This document shows, in pieces, positions 54,714-63,796 of a stretch of DNA of 64,000 bases. The notes below the pieces were generated by a model that was given only the letters and a program-made list of their open reading frames with translations, made no database searches and had not been told where the DNA came from. This DNA comes from CAVPFA01 sp963703655. GTDB lineage: Bacteria; Actinomycetota; Acidimicrobiia; Acidimicrobiales; Bog-793. Location of the stretch: contig CAVPFA010000003.1 in NCBI GenBank assembly GCA_963703655.1, positions 434,001 to 498,000 on the forward strand, in the 5' to 3' direction. The stretch's first letter is position 1, and every line of letters starts with the position of its first letter. A program made the translations under genes and the position numbers.

Positions 54714-55713
54714 AACTGATCCGCGGGTCGAGCCTCAGATAGACGAGGTCAGTCGCAAGGTTGACAAGGCTGTACGTGACCGCTATGAACAGCGTGACCC
54801 CCATGATCGCCTGGTAGTCAGACGCTTGGACAGCGTTGACAGTGTAAAACCCAATACCTGGCCACGCGAACACAACCTCTACAAAGAAGACCCCGCTCAC
54901 AAGGTAGCCAAACTGCAGCGCGAACAAGGTGACCGGCGCCATTAGGGCGTTACGAAGAGCATGTCGGAAAATGACCCTCCTCCGACGTAGTCCCTTTGTC
55001 TGCGCGGTACGAATGTAGTCTTGCCCTAACACCTCGAGCATGCTCGCCCGCGTGACGCGGACGATCATTGACAAGGAAGCAAAGGCCAAGGTCGATCCAG
55101 GAAGTATGAGGTGTTGCAAGGCGTTCCAAAAGGTCCCGAATTGGCCTGCCAACAGGCTATCTACGGTATACATACCCGTGACCGTCGGGGGTGGTGCGTA
55201 CACGGGGCTCAGCCGTCCGCTCAGTGGGAGCAGGTGAAGCTTGCCGGCAAAGATGAGTTGGAATACCAGGCCCAACCAAAACAAGGGAAGCGAGCTCCCT
55301 GCAATCGAGACAGTCCTACTGACGTGATCTAGAACTCCGCCAGGGCGAATCGCGGCGGCTACCCCCAGTGGGACTCCGATCATGCCGATTATGAGGACGG
55401 CATACAATACGAGCTCAAGCGTGGCCGGAATGTATGACGCAAGGTCGTCAAGAACTGGCCGGCGACTATAAGTCGACATTCCGAGGTTGCCTCGAAGGAG
55501 GCCGCCGAGGTAGTCGATGTATTGGGTCGGTAGGGAGTCGTTCAATCCGTATTGACGTTTAATCTGCGCTATGCTCTGGGGCGTCGCGCCCTTGCCAGCA
55601 ATAAGTAGCGCCGGATTGCCCGGAATCACATGCGAAAGTGTGAACGCAAGTAGAGTGATTCCAATAAGCACCAAGCCCATCAAGGCTATCCGGCGTAGGA
55701 TGAACCTCGTCAC
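54706..55713 (-). CDS. DppB-type ABC permease, fourth importer
   Basis: The 335-aa permease has an N-terminal helix (LMGLVLIGITLLAFTLSHVIPGNP), DYLGGLLRGNLGMSTYSRRP, the QTKGLRRRRVIFRHALRNAL loop and C-terminal NLATDLVYLRLDPRISY. The gene follows its DppC partner by 76 bases; the C-then-B order differs from the other importers here. Confidence 0.92.
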   Translation of the reverse strand: MTRFILRRIALMGLVLIGITLLAFTLSHVIPGNPALLIAGKGATPQSIAQIKRQYGLNDSLPTQYIDYLGGLLRGNLGMSTYSRRPVLDDLASYIPATLELVLYAVLIIGMIGVPLGVAAAIRPGGVLDHVSRTVSIAGSSLPLFWLGLVFQLIFAGKLHLLPLSGRLSPVYAPPPTVTGMYTVDSLLAGQFGTFWNALQHLILPGSTLAFASLSMIVRVTRASMLEVLGQDYIRTAQTKGLRRRRVIFRHALRNALMAPVTLFALQFGYLVSGVFFVEVVFAWPGIGFYTVNAVQASDYQAIMGVTLFIAVTYSLVNLATDLVYLRLDPRISYA

Positions 55714-55789
55714 CGCTCAACCCTTCCCACCGGTACCAAGCGGCTCGTCAGCGCCGCGCTCGGCGTATATGGGAGCGTGCTTCCGACCT

Positions 55790-56863
55790 TCATGTCTCTG
55801 CGCCTCCGATCGCTCCACGGGCGGCACCACGGCCGCTGCGTCGCAGGAGACTCGTGCGGCTGAGGGTGCCCAGGCTTAGCCGCGACGTCCTCGTTGGCAT
55901 GAATAGCTCGCCTAGAAGCTCGCCGACCAAGTTCATACATAGCGCAGCGAGGTAAAGGGCTATGCCAGGGAAGAGAGCGATCCACCAACTTGTCAGAAGG
56001 TATTGCTGACCGTCGCTGATGCTTGCCCCCCACTCGGGACTGCCGGGAGGTGCACCGAGGCCGAGATAGCTAAGGCCAGCAAATGTCACGAGCACGTTGC
56101 CCATATCGAGGGTTAGCTGGACGATCACGGGGGTCATGCAGTTGCGGAGAATATGGACAACAATGATCCGCCACCGTCCCACGCCCAGGGCGCGGGCGGC
56201 CTCCACGTAGTCATTCGACTTCGTGGCGAGCACCTGGCCACGAATGAGCCTCGCGTAAGTTGGCCACCATACGGCGCCGATCGCAAGAATGGCGTTGCCT
56301 AAGCCGCCGCCCAAGGTAGCGGAGATGGCCAGAGCAAGAATCAGTGGCGGAAAGGCGAGGAACACGTCGGTTACGCGCATGAGCACCTCGTCCAAGATGC
56401 CACCGACATATCCGGTCACCGCCCCGATGAGAGTTCCGACGCCCAAGGCAATACCTAAAACACTGGCTACGGATATCACCGAGTAGCGGGTCCCGACTAT
56501 CACGCGGCTCAGAACATCCCTTCCCAGCTCGTCCGTCCCGAAGGGATGGGCCAGACTCGGGGAACTGAATTCCTCAGGAAGGTTCAACGCCGACGCGTGT
56601 GGTGCGAGCAAGGACCCTCCGGCAGCGAGAATCACCAGGATTGCGACGCCTGCGAGTGCGAACGCGGATGTTGGGCGTCTCCCAAGGCGAAGCGCGCGCG
56701 CGTAACGTGGTCGAGGCCGATGAGGCGGCGCGTTAGAGGCCTGCGACTCGCTGCTGGCCGCCACCAGCGGCTCCGTCCGAGCGTCTTCGAGAGAAGTAGG
56801 TGAGGCCGATTCCGCCACCCCCGGGGTAGCAGTCCCGTCGATACGTACTTCTCTCTCGGGCAC
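55790..56863 (-). CDS. DppC-type ABC permease, fourth importer
   Basis: The 357-aa permease has an unusually long N-terminal cytoplasmic tail (about 65 residues, Pro/Arg-rich), then helices from FALAGVAILVILAAGG, LGRDVLSRVI and the EAA loop AARALGVGRWRIIVVHILRN. The last 30 residues are Arg/Ser-rich. The start is GTG 56863. It is more diverged from the other DppC-type proteins than importers two and three are from each other. Confidence 0.9.
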   Translation of the reverse strand: MPEREVRIDGTATPGVAESASPTSLEDARTEPLVAASSESQASNAPPHRPRPRYARALRLGRRPTSAFALAGVAILVILAAGGSLLAPHASALNLPEEFSSPSLAHPFGTDELGRDVLSRVIVGTRYSVISVASVLGIALGVGTLIGAVTGYVGGILDEVLMRVTDVFLAFPPLILALAISATLGGGLGNAILAIGAVWWPTYARLIRGQVLATKSNDYVEAARALGVGRWRIIVVHILRNCMTPVIVQLTLDMGNVLVTFAGLSYLGLGAPPGSPEWGASISDGQQYLLTSWWIALFPGIALYLAALCMNLVGELLGELFMPTRTSRLSLGTLSRTSLLRRSGRGAARGAIGGAET

Positions 56864-56974
56864 TAGTTCTCTACCCCCCGCGACCGCGCCGCGAACCGCA
56901 CGATAGTGTGGTGCTCGTAGGCGACGCCATCATGCGTTTGAGCGAGAGGTCCTTGACCCGCGAGGACCGCTCGA

Positions 56975-58603
56975 TCAGGAGAGCCACATGTCGTAGAGGG
57001 GAAAGTAGAACTGCGTATCGCTGATGTCATATTGATACCCGTGAACACCGGGACCGAGAGCGATACGGTTGGTAATAACTACTCCGGGCAAGTAAGGAGC
57101 CGCCGCGAAGACGATGCCCATCATCTGGCGGTAGAGGGATAATGCTTTACTGGCATTCGGGGCGCCGCGGCCCTGTACGATTAATTTATCTACTGTAGAA
57201 TTCTTATAGAAGGCGCGGTTGCCGGTGGTGCTCGAGTTTGTCGAATATAGCCATTGGAAGTAGACACAGCTGGCTGAGTTGGCGTAGTCCTCGGCCCACT
57301 CATTCATGATGACAGGCGGACTCGTGGCGGGGTTATCCTCGATAGCCGCAAACTCACTGTATGGAATCGCCTTGACTGAAAGCGTAACGCCAATCTTTGC
57401 GAGATCACTGGCCCAGAGCTCGAGCGTGAGTTCACCTGGCGTATCACCGGTGAAGTACACGGCTGGGAGGGTGAAACCCTTGGCGTAACCGGCAGCGACG
57501 AGTAGCCGGTGCGCAGCCGCCAAGTTATAGCTGTATGGGTGTGGGGCGGCGACATATCCAGGGATTCCTCCGGGAGCAAGGCTATCCATTGGCGTCGCGT
57601 AACCACCGTAGACGTATTTTGCGATAGCGGGAGGATCAAACGAATCCGCCAGAGCGAGACGCACGTCGCGGTTTTTCAGCGGTCCCCAGGTCAAGTTAAG
57701 AGTCTCATAGGAAAAGAATGTCGAAACAGGGTAGTTGTGCACAGAGACGCCACTCGCTCCGCTTGAGAGGGCGCTGAAATCCTGAGGATCCAAACCTTCG
57801 GCCGCGTCGATCGACCCGTTTTGCAATCCGAGCCGGATAGTCGACGAAACCGTATCGAACTCAAAGATGACCTTCTTGACGTGGTGTCCCGACCAACCGC
57901 CCCAATACCCGGGAAACGCCTGGAGTTCGATCGATTGTCCGTGGGTCCAACGCACGAGTTCATAGGGCCCAGTGCCGTCGGCATGGTCGTACAGCCATTT
58001 CTGGGCGAGATCTCCGTGCACCTGGTGCTTTAGAACCCCGATCCGACTGACGATGTCTGCCCCGTAAACGTTTGAGAGGTCTTCGAGGAAGGGACTGAAA
58101 GGGTAGTTAAGGTGAAAAACCACCGTCAGCGGACTTGGCGTTGAAATGGACTTGAGGCATGCGAAGTCCGCCCAACCGCCTTGCTTGATCGTCAGTAGAC
58201 GGTGGAAGGAGAACTGGACCGCCTGGGAGTTCAATGGAGATCCGTCCTGGAACTTCACTCCCGGGCGCAGATGGAACGTCCAGGTCCGTCCGTTCGCTGA
58301 CTCCGTCCAGGATCTCGCCAAGTAGGGCTCGATGCGGACCGAGCTGGACCCGACGGCACGCACGAGTGTGCTGTATGCCACGGAGTCGAACGTGTAGCCA
58401 CCGTTGTCGTAGTCCACTGCGGGGTCAAGTGTTGTTGGGCCATTGCCCTCGCCTGCGATATCTATGACAAGCGGTTTGTTGGACACGGCCCGTTGCCCGC
58501 TGGCGCTAGCACCTTCAGACACCACGAGGCCCAGCGCTGCAAGAGATGCGAGCGCCATGCCCGTGCAAAGGCGAGTAATGCGATGTGAACCTCTGAACTG
58601 CAT
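56975..58603 (-). CDS. Peptide-type extracytoplasmic binding protein, Sec-exported (fourth importer)
   Basis: The 542-aa SBP_bac_5 protein has a Sec-type signal (HRITRLCTGMALASLAALGLVVSEGASASG). Family blocks are NGRTWTFHLRPGVKFQDGS, GTGPYELVRWTHGQ and ALADSFDPPAIAKYVYGG. ATG 58603 follows GGAGGGGACAG, so the longer frame to 58666 is rejected. It lacks twin arginines, unlike the other binding proteins here. The ligand is unknown; the operon suggests a modified sugar or glycated compound. Confidence 0.9.
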   Translation of the reverse strand: MQFRGSHRITRLCTGMALASLAALGLVVSEGASASGQRAVSNKPLVIDIAGEGNGPTTLDPAVDYDNGGYTFDSVAYSTLVRAVGSSSVRIEPYLARSWTESANGRTWTFHLRPGVKFQDGSPLNSQAVQFSFHRLLTIKQGGWADFACLKSISTPSPLTVVFHLNYPFSPFLEDLSNVYGADIVSRIGVLKHQVHGDLAQKWLYDHADGTGPYELVRWTHGQSIELQAFPGYWGGWSGHHVKKVIFEFDTVSSTIRLGLQNGSIDAAEGLDPQDFSALSSGASGVSVHNYPVSTFFSYETLNLTWGPLKNRDVRLALADSFDPPAIAKYVYGGYATPMDSLAPGGIPGYVAAPHPYSYNLAAAHRLLVAAGYAKGFTLPAVYFTGDTPGELTLELWASDLAKIGVTLSVKAIPYSEFAAIEDNPATSPPVIMNEWAEDYANSASCVYFQWLYSTNSSTTGNRAFYKNSTVDKLIVQGRGAPNASKALSLYRQMMGIVFAAAPYLPGVVITNRIALGPGVHGYQYDISDTQFYFPLYDMWLS

Positions 58604-58736
58604 CTGTCCCCTCCATTTCTGTCGGATGCCGGCAGCGCCTGGCGTGAAGGACCTCCCCCATTGCACAGCCCGGCCTCGATATGCGCTTCAGTGTTAGCCA
58701 CTTTTGATCGACTGTTATCAAGAGCGTGAATCTGGG

Positions 58737-59756
58737 TTAATGCCTCGGTTCAACGATGATCTTACCTGCGTGCGGAAAATTTGCAAGATCGAGCGCTCGC
58801 TCGAGGCCCGTGAGTGATGTGACGTCGGTGACTAGAGCGTCGAGATCGACCCGGCCGCGTGCAACGAGGTTAAGCGCTGTCGAGTGAGTGTTCGGATTAT
58901 TAAATGAACCGCGAATCGTGATCTCGTTGTCATTGACCCAAAACGGACTGATCGACAGACGGTCCGCCTCAGGGCATGATCCAAACCAGACGACTGTGCC
59001 ACCACGTCGGACCAAATCGAGGGCCAGCTCCGCGGTGATGGCTCTTCCGGCCGCTTCGAACACAACATCGGCGCCGAGTCCGTCTGTTGCTTCAGTCACC
59101 TGCTCACGCACCGGCTCCCCGCTATCGACGGCTAGGTCCGCGCCGAGACTGAGTGCGAGGGCGCGTCGCGCCGCATTCGGCTCCGACACGATAATGCGGC
59201 TCGCGCCCTCGAGCCGAATCAATTGTGTCAGCATGCAGCCCATAGGACCCGCACCTAACACTACGACAGTATCCCCGCGTTGGATACCCGCGACCTCCAT
59301 TCCCCGGACACAGCAGGACAGTGGCTCGATCAGCGCGGCAGAATGGAATGACACTGTGTCGGTCAGTAAGTAAGCATTCCGCTCGGGGACGGCGGTATAT
59401 TGAGCGTACCCCCCAGACTGCGTTATACCTAGGGGGTCAAGGCGTGTGCAAAGGTTGACAAGACCTCTCCGACAGAAAGCACACGTGCCACAGAACACAT
59501 TAGGATCGACGGTGACCCGGTCACCAACCGCGAGCGTTTCTACTTCCGACCCGATAGCAACCACCGTCCCGGCAAACTCGTGCCCGAGGACAATTGGAAA
59601 CCGGACGGGATAGTCGCCCGTGAAGATATAACGGTCCGTGCCACAGATCCCACAACTGTCGACAGCAAGAAGGACGTCGCGCGGGCCGTACTGTGGCTCA
59701 GGGACCTCTTCAACGACCAACTCGCCCACTTTCAACGCACGTGCCTGTAGCATCAC
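58737..59756 (-). CDS. Zinc-dependent sorbitol/threonine-type dehydrogenase
   Basis: The 339-aa MDR enzyme has catalytic zinc ligands in SCGICGTDRY (Cys about 38) and GHEFAG (His and Glu about 60-61), the four structural cysteines in CGTCAFCRRGLVNLC, and VVLGAGPMGCM for NAD(P). It resembles polyol dehydrogenases. Two ATGs are in tandem at 59756 and 59753 with GGGAGATG upstream. It lies between the epimerase and the binding protein in the sugar-type operon. Confidence 0.9.
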   Translation of the reverse strand: MMLQARALKVGELVVEEVPEPQYGPRDVLLAVDSCGICGTDRYIFTGDYPVRFPIVLGHEFAGTVVAIGSEVETLAVGDRVTVDPNVFCGTCAFCRRGLVNLCTRLDPLGITQSGGYAQYTAVPERNAYLLTDTVSFHSAALIEPLSCCVRGMEVAGIQRGDTVVVLGAGPMGCMLTQLIRLEGASRIIVSEPNAARRALALSLGADLAVDSGEPVREQVTEATDGLGADVVFEAAGRAITAELALDLVRRGGTVVWFGSCPEADRLSISPFWVNDNEITIRGSFNNPNTHSTALNLVARGRVDLDALVTDVTSLTGLERALDLANFPHAGKIIVEPRH

Positions 59757-59786
59757 ATCTCCCGGTCCGTGGGGTGTTGAGCCGCG

Positions 59787-60701
59787 TCAGCCGTCGGCGA
59801 GCATGGTTCCTATATCGTACCTGGCGCGGAAGTTCAAGAAGCCCTCGGCTTTCCTCGTGTCGAATGAATACCCATGAAAACTTGAGAGCCGGAGCTCGTG
59901 GAGTGGCAGGTTGAGCAACTCTCCCACTCGCGGCGAAACGTCTACATATCGAAACGAGGCTGGACCACAAATGTTAATCGCCTCGCCGTCCGCTTCACGT
60001 GACGAGGTGGCTAGCTCAACGGCGCGAGCGCAATCGCGGGAATCAACGACGTGTTCCGTGAACGCTGTACCATCTTCCTCGAGGAGCACCGGGATCGCCG
60101 TGACACCTTGGAACCGGGCGAGCTGAGCTTCGCTCATAAACTCCGTCCAGGTGCCCATTGAAAAGAGGTCGAGAACTTCCGCACCGGCAAAGATCCAAGA
60201 AAAACGCAGGGCTACGTAGCTAATTCCATAGAGCCACGCGTAGGTGGCCAGCATTTGCTCGCAAAGCACCTTGGAACTGCCATAGAAATTTGTCGGCTGC
60301 GGAGTGAGGTCCTCTTGAATCGGCTCCGGATAGGTGCGCTGAGACCAGCCGGTACCGTAGACGGCGTCGCTGCTTGCGTACACGATCCGTGCGCGTGAGC
60401 CATGAGTTCGAATGGCCTCAAGAACATGAAATGTGCCGAGGACGTTGGTGTCGAAGATTGCGGCGTTCTCATGAGGTGGCATGAGCGCAGCTAGATGGCA
60501 TACTACGTCGACATCCGTCAAGGCAGTCGTTACCGCGTCGGCGTCGAGAAGCGATGCGGCTGTTTGCTCGATCCGACCGCCCACGACCGCACTGCCGTTA
60601 GTGATTCCGCGGTGGAGGAGCAGCAGGTCGTGCTGTTGGCCTAAGAGGTCAACTACCTGGCGTCCGACGCGCCCGGTCGCGCCTGTGATCAGCACCTTCA
60701 T
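59787..60701 (-). CDS. NAD-dependent epimerase/dehydratase family protein
   Basis: The 304-aa extended-SDR enzyme begins MKVLITGATGRVGRQV (Rossmann), has VVCHLAAL, the catalytic region VYASSDAVYG followed by NFYGSSKVLCEQ (Tyr-X3-Lys), and INICGPASFRYVDV. A nucleotide sugar or sugar-lactone role is possible. ATG 60701 is chosen; the frame to 60797 crosses the upstream gap. The 256-base gap upstream holds no clear gene. Confidence 0.87.
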   Translation of the reverse strand: MKVLITGATGRVGRQVVDLLGQQHDLLLLHRGITNGSAVVGGRIEQTAASLLDADAVTTALTDVDVVCHLAALMPPHENAAIFDTNVLGTFHVLEAIRTHGSRARIVYASSDAVYGTGWSQRTYPEPIQEDLTPQPTNFYGSSKVLCEQMLATYAWLYGISYVALRFSWIFAGAEVLDLFSMGTWTEFMSEAQLARFQGVTAIPVLLEEDGTAFTEHVVDSRDCARAVELATSSREADGEAINICGPASFRYVDVSPRVGELLNLPLHELRLSSFHGYSFDTRKAEGFLNFRARYDIGTMLADG

Positions 60702-60957
60702 CGGTGAGGTTCCCAGGAATTTACAACGGACAACTGGGGGGTCGGCGTCCAGCAGCCACGAGGTTCGCCTCGCTGTGCTTGTACATCGCGACGCCATATG
60801 CCCAGTGGATGCGGAGGTAGTACGCAGTCGGACGTGCGGACGCGAGTATGGCGGCGACGCGAGTGACGCGTGAAGTCCGAGACGCCAGGGACTGTTGGCA
60901 GGCAGCGGACAGTGAAGAGCCCGTCGAGTGGGGTGGCCTGAGACAGCCTTGAGTGAG

Positions 60958-61794
60958 TCACCTCGGCAGTCGCTTCTTCGTAGCGCTTTGAAGACGTTGT
61001 GGCCAAGCGCCTATATGCTGGCACGTTTGCGACGCTAGCTTGGTCGCGGCGCTCATACAGACCGGCAGCGGCTCGCCGGCGCACATCGCCGCGATGAATC
61101 CGGCGATGTACGCGTCGCCCGCTCCGCACGTATCCACTGGCGCGATAGGCAATGCCGGCGCTGCCAACATGGCGTCGCCAGCGAAGGCAAGGCTCCCGTG
61201 GCGGCCGCAAGTTACAACGGCGACGCACGCTCCTGCGGCAACCGCCGCCTCTGCGATTCCTTGGGTATAGGGATCAGTAGGTGGGCTATCGGAGCCTAGG
61301 AACGCAACGTCAAGACCCTCGAAGTCGGTGGGGGCGATGGTCACCGCGAAGTCGTACGAGGTCGCGATGCCGCGCTCTCGTAATGCCCGTCGAACGGTGG
61401 TAAAGCTCGGCAGATTCACACAATGGACGTACCTGAAGGCTGTGAGAGCTGCAAGGTCCTCATCGTCTGGGACATAGTCGGCGCAAACACCAAAGTCCTC
61501 TGCAAGAACCGTTCGCTCCCCAGTTGGCTCAAGGGTGAGTTCCGTCACCGCAGTGTGCCCGCCCCGAACTCGAACACAGTGTGCGGGAATGCCATTGTGG
61601 TCCAGAGCGCGCAGCACACGGCGCCCGTTGGCATCGTCCCCAACGACACCAAAGTACTCGACCGGTATACCCTCACGCGCCAAGTGGACCGCTACATTCA
61701 GCGCGTTGCCACCGACTGCTGACTTCGAAAGCGCCGAGTAGACGTCGACGCAGTTGTCACCAACCGTCGCGATGCCGTGGTGAGCTACGGCCAT
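60958..61794 (-). CDS. PfkB-family sugar kinase (fructosamine kinase-like)
   Basis: The 278-aa ribokinase-fold kinase has GDNCVDVY at the N-terminus, VGGNALNVAVHLAREG, and the catalytic/anion-hole motif PVDTCGAGDAYIAGF near 217-231 (Asp base). Its length and DNCVD start resemble FrlD, the fructoselysine 6-kinase, more than phosphofructokinase. It overlaps the SIS-domain gene by 10 bases, the pairing seen in frl operons. The exact sugar is not proven. Confidence 0.85.
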   Translation of the reverse strand: MAVAHHGIATVGDNCVDVYSALSKSAVGGNALNVAVHLAREGIPVEYFGVVGDDANGRRVLRALDHNGIPAHCVRVRGGHTAVTELTLEPTGERTVLAEDFGVCADYVPDDEDLAALTAFRYVHCVNLPSFTTVRRALRERGIATSYDFAVTIAPTDFEGLDVAFLGSDSPPTDPYTQGIAEAAVAAGACVAVVTCGRHGSLAFAGDAMLAAPALPIAPVDTCGAGDAYIAGFIAAMCAGEPLPVCMSAATKLASQTCQHIGAWPQRLQSATKKRLPR

Positions 61795-62843
61795 TGCGCA
61801 CCATCCGCAGCAAGCACGTTGTGCCCCATAAACACGCGTTCATCGAGGTCGGTGATTCCGCGTAGTAATGCCGAGTACACCACGAACCACTGAAGCACGG
61901 AGTTCATGACTAGCGGCGTCAGAAGTGGATGGCAATCTCCGAAGTCAGCAGCGTCGTAAACTAAAATCCTCCCGGCGTTGGCACGGCAGAAGTCAATCGT
62001 GCGCAACGTCATTGGTCGCGACTCGTCCGTGCCCAGCAGGAACATCATCTCTGGCTTGGTCCGTTCAAGGGCCTCTGCAGGTCCGTGGCGGAATTCGCAC
62101 GCATCGCAATACGTTCCGCCGATGCGGACGTTCTCCATCAGCACGCTAAGGGCGACCTTGTAGGCAAGGGCACTGAGAGGCCCGGCACCGAGCACGTACA
62201 TATGATTGCTGTACAAGAACTCGCGTGCTCTCGCCTCGGCTCGGAGCTCCTCCGCGGCCAGAACGCGTCGCAACAATTCAGGCAGCCCCACGAGCGCCTG
62301 TGCTACCGCGGCCCCTTCGTCGGCTCGCGCTGTACCCTCACTAAGCTGGGCCAAGAAAAAGGAGAGCCCGACTATCGGAGCTTCGTAGCAGGCGGGAGAA
62401 TCGTACGGAATCACGACATCGGCTTCGCAGCCAAGTGACGACATCGGGTTTCGGACTATCACAACGGTTCTGGCGCCCCGTTGCTTAGCATACCTAAGTG
62501 CGGCGAGTGTGTCCTCCGTCTCGCCGGAGAAAGAAGCGAGAACGACCAACGCCTGCGAGTCCAGGAGAAACGGCTTCCGCCAGATCAGCTCATAGCTGGG
62601 AATCGCCTCGCACGCGAGCGGCGCAAGTCGGTCAAAGAGGTATTTTACGGAAAGCAAATTCGCGTATGAACCACCACTACCCACGAGAAATATCCGCTTA
62701 ACGGACTCTTTGCACTGGTCTGCCAGCCTGCGGCACGTATCGGCTTGCTCGGCGCTGAAGCGCTCGAGGTAGTCCGCAATGTGAACGGCGCTGAAATAGT
62801 CACTGTTTGAGGCAAGCTCGAGTTGCCGTGCGAGATCGGTCAC
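61785..62843 (-). CDS. SIS-domain sugar-phosphate isomerase/deglycase (FrlB-like)
   Basis: The 352-aa protein has two SIS domains: the first with FLVGSGGSYANL and VLASFSGETEDTLAALRYA, the second with MYVLGAGPLSALAYKVALSVLMENV and CEFRHGPAEALERTKPEM. This is the architecture of FrlB and GlmS isomerase domains. FrlB releases the amine from fructosamine 6-phosphates. The GTG start overlaps the previous stop (GTGA). With the PfkB kinase next to it, an Amadori-type substrate is the best guess. Confidence 0.85.
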   Translation of the reverse strand: MTDLARQLELASNSDYFSAVHIADYLERFSAEQADTCRRLADQCKESVKRIFLVGSGGSYANLLSVKYLFDRLAPLACEAIPSYELIWRKPFLLDSQALVVLASFSGETEDTLAALRYAKQRGARTVVIVRNPMSSLGCEADVVIPYDSPACYEAPIVGLSFFLAQLSEGTARADEGAAVAQALVGLPELLRRVLAAEELRAEARAREFLYSNHMYVLGAGPLSALAYKVALSVLMENVRIGGTYCDACEFRHGPAEALERTKPEMMFLLGTDESRPMTLRTIDFCRANAGRILVYDAADFGDCHPLLTPLVMNSVLQWFVVYSALLRGITDLDERVFMGHNVLAADGAQWP

Positions 62844-63796
62844 AGAGATTCTTCCTCCCTTCGTGCTACGGTGGTGGTTGGGTAGTGGGCAGATTCCCTG
62901 AAGACATCGATCATCCGCAGGTACTCAGTTGCGATCCGATCGACTGCGGTCTCGCGCTCAATCTTCTGATCAAGTAACGCGGAGAGCGTGTCCCACCAGA
63001 TCGTTCGTCCTATAGCGAAGCCTCGATAACCCTCGACGGCCGCGGCCGTACTCAGCCAGTGCTCGACCGTCGGGCGATCGGCTCCCCGCCCAAGTATAAT
63101 CACGCCGCCCGCCGGGTGCTCTGCTGTACGAACCGCTTCGACGATCTGCCGACAGTCGTCGACCTGATCGAGACCCTCGACCTTCCAAAAATCAGGTTCG
63201 ACACCTGCCTCGAGGAGTTCGAGAATGGCGGATTGCATGAGGCGCGGGCGCATATCGCGCTCGTAACGTTTCAAGTCGCCCTCGGCTACAGCGAGTTGTT
63301 GTGGCGTAGGTGGCACGAGCAGTTCGACCAAGAGCGACGAGGGCCGGTCGTGGAGAAAGACCGCGAGATCTCCAAGAAGCGCTGCTTGGCGTCGGTTCAC
63401 GGAGCTACTAGCTTCGGGGTTGTAACGCACGAGCGCTTTTACGAAGTCTGGCTGGAATCGATCGATGTGGTGGCCAAAATCAGTGCCGTATTCGTACTGG
63501 AGCTCAGCCCCTCCACTCCGCTCGACCGCGATGGCGAACGGCAAAGCTCGCTTGCTCGCCTCGACGGCTATCTCCTCGCCGAACTGCTCGTCGACGAGGA
63601 TTGCGAGCCCCGAGTCGGTACCGGCAGTTGATGCTGCAAGCAGGAAACCATCAAAGATGACGCGCTTGGCGTCGCGGATCCGCGACTCCTCTGGAGGCGT
63701 GGGCGCTCCGTCAATGTGGAACATGTCCCGTTGGAGCGTGCCGCGATGGTCGAATGCGAGAAGGTAGAGGTTCCCAGTCTCAACCTCACTACTCAT
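62840..63796 (-). CDS. DUF2090 aldolase-like protein (IolC C-terminal/LacD-like)
   Basis: The 318-aa protein has YLLAFDHRGTLQRDMF near the N-terminus, VDEQFGEE, FVKALVRYNPE, FWKVEGLD (probable Schiff-base Lys) and the C-terminal GFAIGRTIWWD. These are the marks of the DUF2090 domain, related to class I tagatose-bisphosphate aldolases and found fused to IolC kinases. A carbon-carbon cleavage of a phosphorylated sugar acid or ketose is plausible. ATG 63796 overlaps the upstream stop (ATGA). Confidence 0.82.
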   Translation of the reverse strand: MSSEVETGNLYLLAFDHRGTLQRDMFHIDGAPTPPEESRIRDAKRVIFDGFLLAASTAGTDSGLAILVDEQFGEEIAVEASKRALPFAIAVERSGGAELQYEYGTDFGHHIDRFQPDFVKALVRYNPEASSSVNRRQAALLGDLAVFLHDRPSSLLVELLVPPTPQQLAVAEGDLKRYERDMRPRLMQSAILELLEAGVEPDFWKVEGLDQVDDCRQIVEAVRTAEHPAGGVIILGRGADRPTVEHWLSTAAAVEGYRGFAIGRTIWWDTLSALLDQKIERETAVDRIATEYLRMIDVFRESAHYPTTTVARREEESL

